A stretch of DNA of 33,623 nt, taken from positions 1-33,623 of the forward strand of contig CAKPNA010000009.1 of assembly GCA_934168275.1 (NCBI GenBank), written 5' to 3'. The position numbers and the translations under genes were made by a program. Origin of the DNA: an uncultured Bacilli bacterium (GTDB lineage Bacteria > Bacillota_I > Bacilli_A > RF39 > UBA660). Below the pieces are notes generated by a model, which was not told the DNA's origin, ran no database searches, and saw only the letters and a list, made by a program, of their open reading frames with translations. Positions 29,671 to 33,623 of this stretch are shown piece after piece. The first letter of the stretch is position 1. Every line of letters starts with the position of its first letter.

Positions 29671-30616
29671 CAGTTAACTTTTTGTAATTATTGAAATTTA
29701 GTTTGGCAATACTTTTAAGTTTATCAATACCATACATACTAACAATCTTTTTAGCAGCATCATCAACGAGTGGACCGGCACCTTTAGGAAGAGTGAAACC
29801 TACTTCTTTACTTAGTTTATTCATTTGACTTAAGAAGATATATCTACTAATTAATGAAGCACAGGCAACAGATAAGCATTTGTCTTCAGCTTTAGTTAAG
29901 AAAGTAATTTTACCAACATTATTAATAGCACCTTTAATATGATTATAATAACTTCTTGGGACTTCGAATTGATCTATGACAGCATAATCATATTGATACT
30001 TATTATCTTTAGTAAATTCATTTAATACTTTGTTATGAAGAACAGCTTTCATTTTATTCATATTCATATCAGTACCATATACTTTGTTATATTCACTATT
30101 AGATAGAATATAAGTATGATATGGTATTTTTTTAATTATTTCAGGTACTACTTTAATAATATCTTTATCACTCATCTTTTTAGAGTCTTTAACTTTAAGT
30201 TCTAGTAGGAAGTCAATATTTTCTTTAGAAACATAAGTAGCCGTAACAACGATAGGACCGAAGAAATCACCAGTACCAACTTCATCACTACCAATAGAAT
30301 TTATTCTAAGTTTTAGGGGATTATCATCTTTATTATCTTCTTTAACTTTATCTTGGCTATTAGTAGTTTCTAAAGCTTTGTTTGGATTTAAATATTTTTC
30401 TCTTTCAATCCAAAAACTACTTGATAAATCAGCATCTTTTCCCTGAAATACGGCTTTACCACTTTGATATACAGTAATGACCGTATCACAATCATCAGCT
30501 TGAAATATAGCATAAGGTGGTGTCTTTTCACGGATACTATCATTTAAGAATTCTTTCATTTCTTCAATAGTATTAGGGGACACCTTTAAAGTAATAGTTA
30601 TTTGTTTGTTATTCAT
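29663..30616 (-). CDS. rnhC: Ribonuclease HIII
   Basis: 317 residues. It cleaves the RNA strand of RNA-DNA hybrids. The N-terminal TBP-like substrate domain (about 1-75) with AIFQADDCDTVITVYQSGKAVFQGKDA separates RNase HIII from HII. The catalytic domain begins with GSDEVGTGDFFGPIVV (D111, E112), followed by DYAVIDQFEVP and AEDKCLSVACASLISRY with further acidic residues, and LPKGAG near the end. The linker (80-100) is charged. Single gene, ended by a bidirectional terminator. It lies divergent from cvpA, a common arrangement in Bacillota. Confidence 0.95.
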   Translation of the reverse strand: MNNKQITITLKVSPNTIEEMKEFLNDSIREKTPPYAIFQADDCDTVITVYQSGKAVFQGKDADLSSSFWIEREKYLNPNKALETTNSQDKVKEDNKDDNPLKLRINSIGSDEVGTGDFFGPIVVTATYVSKENIDFLLELKVKDSKKMSDKDIIKVVPEIIKKIPYHTYILSNSEYNKVYGTDMNMNKMKAVLHNKVLNEFTKDNKYQYDYAVIDQFEVPRSYYNHIKGAINNVGKITFLTKAEDKCLSVACASLISRYIFLSQMNKLSKEVGFTLPKGAGPLVDDAAKKIVSMYGIDKLKSIAKLNFNNYKKLTEK

Positions 30617-30695
30617 TTTACACCTCTTATATATATTTTATCATAAATATTTCTTTTTTTCTAAAAATATTATATAATATTTGTGGAGGAATGAG

Positions 30696-31412
30696 ATGAA
30701 TATTATAGATGTAGGAATATTATTAATTATTTTGATGGGGGCAGTAGTTGGTTTTAAAAAGGGAGTATTTGTTAAATTAACTAGTTTTGTTGGTTTAATA
30801 TTAATTACTTGTGCATCATTTATATTAAAGAATACTTTGTCAGTAATATTTTATGAGAATTTACCATTCTTTGATTTTAAGGGAGTGTTTAAAGGCTTAC
30901 AAATACTAAATGTTATCTTTTATGAAATATTTGCTTTTATAGTAGTATTTGCAGTTTTATATTTAGCATTAAATGTTATTTTGAAGATATCAGGTATTTT
31001 AGAAAAAATATTAAAACTTACAATATTCTTAGCAATACCTTCAAAGATATTAGGTATTGTAGTGGGCGCTATTGAAGCATACTTTTATCTATTTATTATG
31101 CTTTATGTATTAAATTTACCGGTAGTTAAGTTTGATATGTTAGATGATAGTAAATATGCTAATTTTATTTTAAATAATACACCGGTATTGACGGGTTTTG
31201 CGGATAAAACATTACAGATATATCATGAGGTATATGATCTTATTGATAATAGAAATGGGAAGAGTAATGCCGTAATTAATCGTGAAGCCTTAGAACTTAT
31301 GTTAGAGAATGAAGCAATTAGTACTGATTCAGTTAATAAATTACTTGAAAAGAATAAAATAGATGTGGATAATACAGATTTTGTTAAGAAATATGAAGGA
31401 GGAAATATATGA
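30696..31412 (+). CDS. CvpA-family membrane protein
   Basis: 238 residues with four hydrophobic segments, beginning NIIDVGILLIILMGAVVGFKKGVFVKL, which is the CvpA hallmark, then a polar C-terminal third. Escherichia coli CvpA is linked to colicin V production and bile resistance; the Gram-positive relative (YshB) has no settled role. GGAGGAATGAG precedes the ATG at 30696. It is the only gene of the window that ends in TGA, directly followed by an in-frame TAA, and this end overlaps the trxA start (ATGATAA). A TATAAT lies at 30673 with a poor -35. Confidence 0.85.
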   Translation: MNIIDVGILLIILMGAVVGFKKGVFVKLTSFVGLILITCASFILKNTLSVIFYENLPFFDFKGVFKGLQILNVIFYEIFAFIVVFAVLYLALNVILKISGILEKILKLTIFLAIPSKILGIVVGAIEAYFYLFIMLYVLNLPVVKFDMLDDSKYANFILNNTPVLTGFADKTLQIYHEVYDLIDNRNGKSNAVINREALELMLENEAISTDSVNKLLEKNKIDVDNTDFVKKYEGGNI

Positions 31413-31708
31413 TAAAACATTATAGTAAAGAAGATGATTTTAATGAAATAATTAAAAATAAAGTATTAGTAGATTTTTATGCTGATTGGTGTGGGCCATG
31501 TAAGATGTTAGCTATGGAGATAGAGAAAGTAGCTAGTGAGATAGACATTGATATAGTTAAAGTTAATGTTGATGAGGAAGAAGAGATTGCTAGAAGATAT
31601 GGCGTTATGTCTATACCAACATTAATATTATTTGAAAATGGGCAAGAATTAAAGAAGACAATAGGGTTTATGCCAAAAGAGAAAATAAAAGAATTTATTG
31701 AAGATTAA
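31409..31708 (+). CDS. trxA: Thioredoxin
   Basis: 99 residues, normal length. Active site DFYADWCGPCKML and cis-proline loop GVMSIPTLILFENG are present; the thioredoxin fold ends with KEKIKEFIE. Cytoplasmic disulfide reductase. GGAGG lies 6 bases before the ATG, and the start overlaps the cvpA stop by four bases, so synthesis is coupled. Only thioredoxin in this window. Confidence 0.95.
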   Translation: MIKHYSKEDDFNEIIKNKVLVDFYADWCGPCKMLAMEIEKVASEIDIDIVKVNVDEEEEIARRYGVMSIPTLILFENGQELKKTIGFMPKEKIKEFIED

Positions 31709-31727
31709 CAACTGTACCAAAAAAAGG

Positions 31728-31756
31728 TTGACAAGAGATATTAGATATGATATTAT
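31728..31756 (+). promoter_or_regulatory. rpsP promoter
   Basis: TTGACA (31728-31733), 17 bases, TATTAT (31751-31756). Confidence 0.85.
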
Positions 31757-31787
31757 ATAACTACATTTAAAGAAGGGAGCAATTAAA

Positions 31788-32060
31788 ATGGCAGTTAAAA
31801 TTAGATTAAAAAGAATGGGCGCTAAAAAAGCACCATTTTATCGAATTGTTGTTGCAGATTCAAGAAGTCCAAGAGATGGAAGATTTATTGAAAAATTAGG
31901 TACATATAATCCTTTACTTGAATCTAATAAAATAACATTAGATGAAGAAAAAACATTAAAATGGCTAAATAATGGTGCTATTCCTACTGACACTGCAAGA
32001 AGTTTATTATCTCAATGTGGTGTTATGACTAAATTCCATAACAGTAAACAAGGTAAATAA
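31788..32060 (+). CDS. rpsP: 30S ribosomal protein bS16
   Basis: 90 residues. MAVKIRLKRMGAKKAPFYRIVVADSRSPRDGRFIEKLGTYNP is the conserved bS16 start, and the remainder is normal. Structural protein of the small subunit. AGAAGGGAG precedes the ATG. The stop overlaps the khpA start (TAATG). In many Bacillota rpsP-khpA is followed by rimM, trmD and rplS; here the unit ends after khpA. Confidence 0.98.
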   Translation: MAVKIRLKRMGAKKAPFYRIVVADSRSPRDGRFIEKLGTYNPLLESNKITLDEEKTLKWLNNGAIPTDTARSLLSQCGVMTKFHNSKQGK

Positions 32061-32308
32061 TGGATTTAGTTAAATTAACTGAAAGTATTATTAAGAAATT
32101 AGTAGCAGATCCTGATAGCGTATCAGTAAAAGAATTTACTACTGATGAAGAAAATACTATTCAAATAGAAGTTCTTGTATCAGAAGATGATATGGGAAAA
32201 GTAATAGGTAGAAATGGTAAAATTATTAATAGTATTAGAACTATCGTTCAAGCTAGTTCTTCTATCTATGATAATAAAAAAGTTAAAATTAATGTTGATT
32301 CATACTAA
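32060..32308 (+). CDS. khpA: KH-domain RNA-binding protein KhpA (YlqC)
   Basis: 82 residues with one KH domain. The GxxG loop is in MGKVIGRNGKIINSIRTIV. KhpA pairs with KhpB (Jag/EloR) and binds RNA; loss affects cell length and division in streptococci. Length and placement after rpsP are typical. The gene begins on the last base of the rpsP stop and ends in a terminator. Confidence 0.95.
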   Translation: MDLVKLTESIIKKLVADPDSVSVKEFTTDEENTIQIEVLVSEDDMGKVIGRNGKIINSIRTIVQASSSIYDNKKVKINVDSY

Positions 32309-32335
32309 GCACTATTTACTAGTGCTTTTTATTTT
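32307..32335 (+). terminator. rpsP-khpA terminator
   Basis: AGCACTA pairs with TAGTGCT, 5-base loop, followed by TTTTATTTTT. Confidence 0.85.
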
Positions 32336-32406
32336 TATGTAAATATTAGTTTAAGTAGTGCTATTTAGCTATATTTATGGTATTATTATAATACGAGGAT
32401 GAAAAT

Positions 32407-33540
32407 ATGAAGAAAAAAGGAGTAATTGATAAATCTTTAATGTTATGTATTATGATATTAACGATATTTGGTCTTATTATGATATTAAGTGCTTCATCAA
32501 TGGAATCATATATGCGTTATGATTATAGTATATATCACTATTTCTTTAGACAATTAATATTTATTATAGTAAGTTTAGTAGTCTTTATAGTAGTGCTATT
32601 TATACCTACTAAGGCTTTTAAAAGATTATCTTGGTTAGGAGTATTAGGGGTACTAGTATCATTAATTGGTTTAATGGTCTATGGATATGCGGCCAATAAT
32701 GCTCGAAGTTGGTTCCCAATAGGACCATTTAGAATTCAACCAAGTGAGTTTGCCAAGATATTTATTATAATGTATATGGCGGGATACTATGAAAAGAATA
32801 AAGATCATTTAGATAATTTATTAACTTTGCTAACACCAATAATGATTGTTATAACGATATTTGTATTAGTAGCTTTTCAACCAGATTTAGGAACAGCTTT
32901 ACTAATTATGCTACTAACAATATTTATCTTTTTTGCGGTACCAATGCCTAAAGAAAATAGAAATCTTATTAATAAGATATGTTTAAGTATTATCTTAGTA
33001 ATTGCTGCTGTAATGATAGTAACTAGAGGTTCATTTTTAAAATCATATCAATTAGCGAGATTTAACTTTTTAAAACCATGTGAAAGATATCAAGAAGATA
33101 CAGGGTATCAGTTATGTAATAGTTTTATTGCTTTTAAAAATGGTGGTTTACTTGGTAAAGGTATTGGAGAGAGTACCCAAAAATATTTATATTTACCGGA
33201 ATCATATACTGACTTTATCTTCCCAATAATAGTAGAAGAATGGGGAGTAGTAGTAGGACTATTAATACTTGGTATATATACATTTATGGCTGTTAAGATA
33301 TTAAATATTGCTAGAAGAGCAGATAATATTGGTAATTCATTACTAGCTTATGGGGTATTTATATACTTTATATTACATATTATTATTAACTTGATAGGAG
33401 TTATGGGATTAGCACCTTTAACTGGTGTTCCATTACCATTCTTATCTTATGGTGGATCTTATTGTTTATCATTATTTATTGCTATGGGACTAGTTCAAAG
33501 AGTTAATATTGAATCGACAAGAAAGAAAACGACTAAATAG
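32407..33540 (+). CDS. ftsW: SEDS-family glycosyltransferase FtsW
   Basis: 377 residues, about ten membrane segments. FtsW polymerises septal peptidoglycan with its class B PBP. Seen: GLIMILSASS in helix 1, FRIQPSEFAKI, AFQPDLGTALLI (catalytic Asp), LCNSFIAFKNGGLLGKGIGESTQKYLYLPESYTDFIFPIIVEEWGVVG, and GVPLPFLSYGGSYCLSLF. The YLPESYTDFIF loop and long GxGxGES segment favour FtsW over RodA. GAGGATGAAAAT precedes the ATG. A TATAAT at 32387-32392 with a weak -35 (TTTAGC) may be its promoter. Confidence 0.92.
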   Translation: MKKKGVIDKSLMLCIMILTIFGLIMILSASSMESYMRYDYSIYHYFFRQLIFIIVSLVVFIVVLFIPTKAFKRLSWLGVLGVLVSLIGLMVYGYAANNARSWFPIGPFRIQPSEFAKIFIIMYMAGYYEKNKDHLDNLLTLLTPIMIVITIFVLVAFQPDLGTALLIMLLTIFIFFAVPMPKENRNLINKICLSIILVIAAVMIVTRGSFLKSYQLARFNFLKPCERYQEDTGYQLCNSFIAFKNGGLLGKGIGESTQKYLYLPESYTDFIFPIIVEEWGVVVGLLILGIYTFMAVKILNIARRADNIGNSLLAYGVFIYFILHIIINLIGVMGLAPLTGVPLPFLSYGGSYCLSLFIAMGLVQRVNIESTRKKTTK

Positions 33541-33588
33541 GTAATTAATGTTGAGTTATAATACATATGTTACAAAAAGTTAAATAAA

Positions 33589-33609
33589 AAAAGATACCAT
33601 CTGGTATAA
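33589..33609 (+). promoter_or_regulatory. Palindrome over an extended -10, possible promoter
   Basis: ATACCA-TC-TGGTAT, with TATAAT beginning in its right arm and TG before it. It probably belongs to a gene beyond the window. No good -35 is seen. Confidence 0.3.
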
Positions 33610-33623
33610 TTAAGTTGAACGAC

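Noticed and set aside
1..33623. Mollicute genetic code with TGA as Trp
   Set aside because: All expected families are complete with the standard code and conserved tryptophans (for example WCGPC in thioredoxin) are TGG.
1..33623. tRNA or rRNA genes
   Set aside because: No stretch with a T-arm-like GTTCRA motif and matching acceptor stem, and no rRNA-like sequence, was seen on either strand.

Overview
The window comes from a very AT-rich, low-GC Gram-positive bacterium of the Bacillota, on the Bacilli/Erysipelotrichia or uncultured gut 'RF39-like' side. The evidence is the base composition, AGGAGG/AGGTGAT ribosome sites, a CIRCE operator, and Bacillus-type gene sets (ireB-ruvX-yrzB, mltG, trmR-trhP1-trhP2, greA-tig, rpsP-khpA, RNase HIII). 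Wall-synthesis genes (mltG, uppP, rodA, ftsW) show a walled cell, so this is not a true mollicute. A clear homologue of the spore coat organiser CotE and a YdcC/GerS-like lipoprotein suggest an endospore former or a recent descendant of one. All expected protein families read through with the standard code, and TGA is almost unused as a stop.

Layout. 1-3940: clpB (minus strand, CIRCE control), then a flippase-like membrane protein. 3947-7331: four tandem paralogues of a coiled-coil cytoplasmic family I do not recognise, three of them with their own consensus promoter. 7352-10010: ireB-ruvX-yrzB-mltG-trmR operon. 10049-12909: a putative zinc metallopeptidase followed by trhP1-trhP2 (tRNA U34 hydroxylation, the step before TrmR). 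12896-14696: greA-tig. 14840-17009: a promoter, a structured leader, a tiny ORF carrying a G10 tract, a terminator hairpin, and then a secreted surface protein whose C-terminus holds an A-depleted, GC-rich 123-base segment. 17012-18734: a membrane-tethered protein built from EF-Tu-like domains 2 and 3 without a GTPase domain, then uppP. 18715-20164 (minus): DUF2130 and DUF378 proteins. 20281-23690: YdcC/GerS-like lipoprotein, two prepilin-like proteins and an unknown gene. 23685-26384: rodA, small hypothetical genes, a TIGR04086-type membrane protein and a DUF421 protein. 26412-27933: a small gene and an inserted AbiF-like HEPN cassette with two copies of a structured RNA, bounded by 40-bp direct repeats. 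27960-29670: cotE and a polytopic membrane protein. 29663-33540: rnhC (minus), cvpA-trxA, rpsP-khpA, ftsW.

Three places look most unusual. (1) The surface-protein locus: the reading frame set by a G10 tract would decide whether ribosomes run into a terminator that separates the only visible promoter from the surface-protein gene, and the protein carries a segment with the signature of adenine-directed diversification (DGR variable region). Together these would give on/off switching plus sequence diversification of one surface protein. (2) The Abi cassette: a HEPN (RNFSAH) protein broken by one in-frame stop, flanked on both sides by 39-nt RNA elements that differ only in structure-preserving ways. 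(3) The membrane-anchored EF-Tu domain 2-3 protein. The four-paralogue cluster is a fourth candidate for something undescribed.
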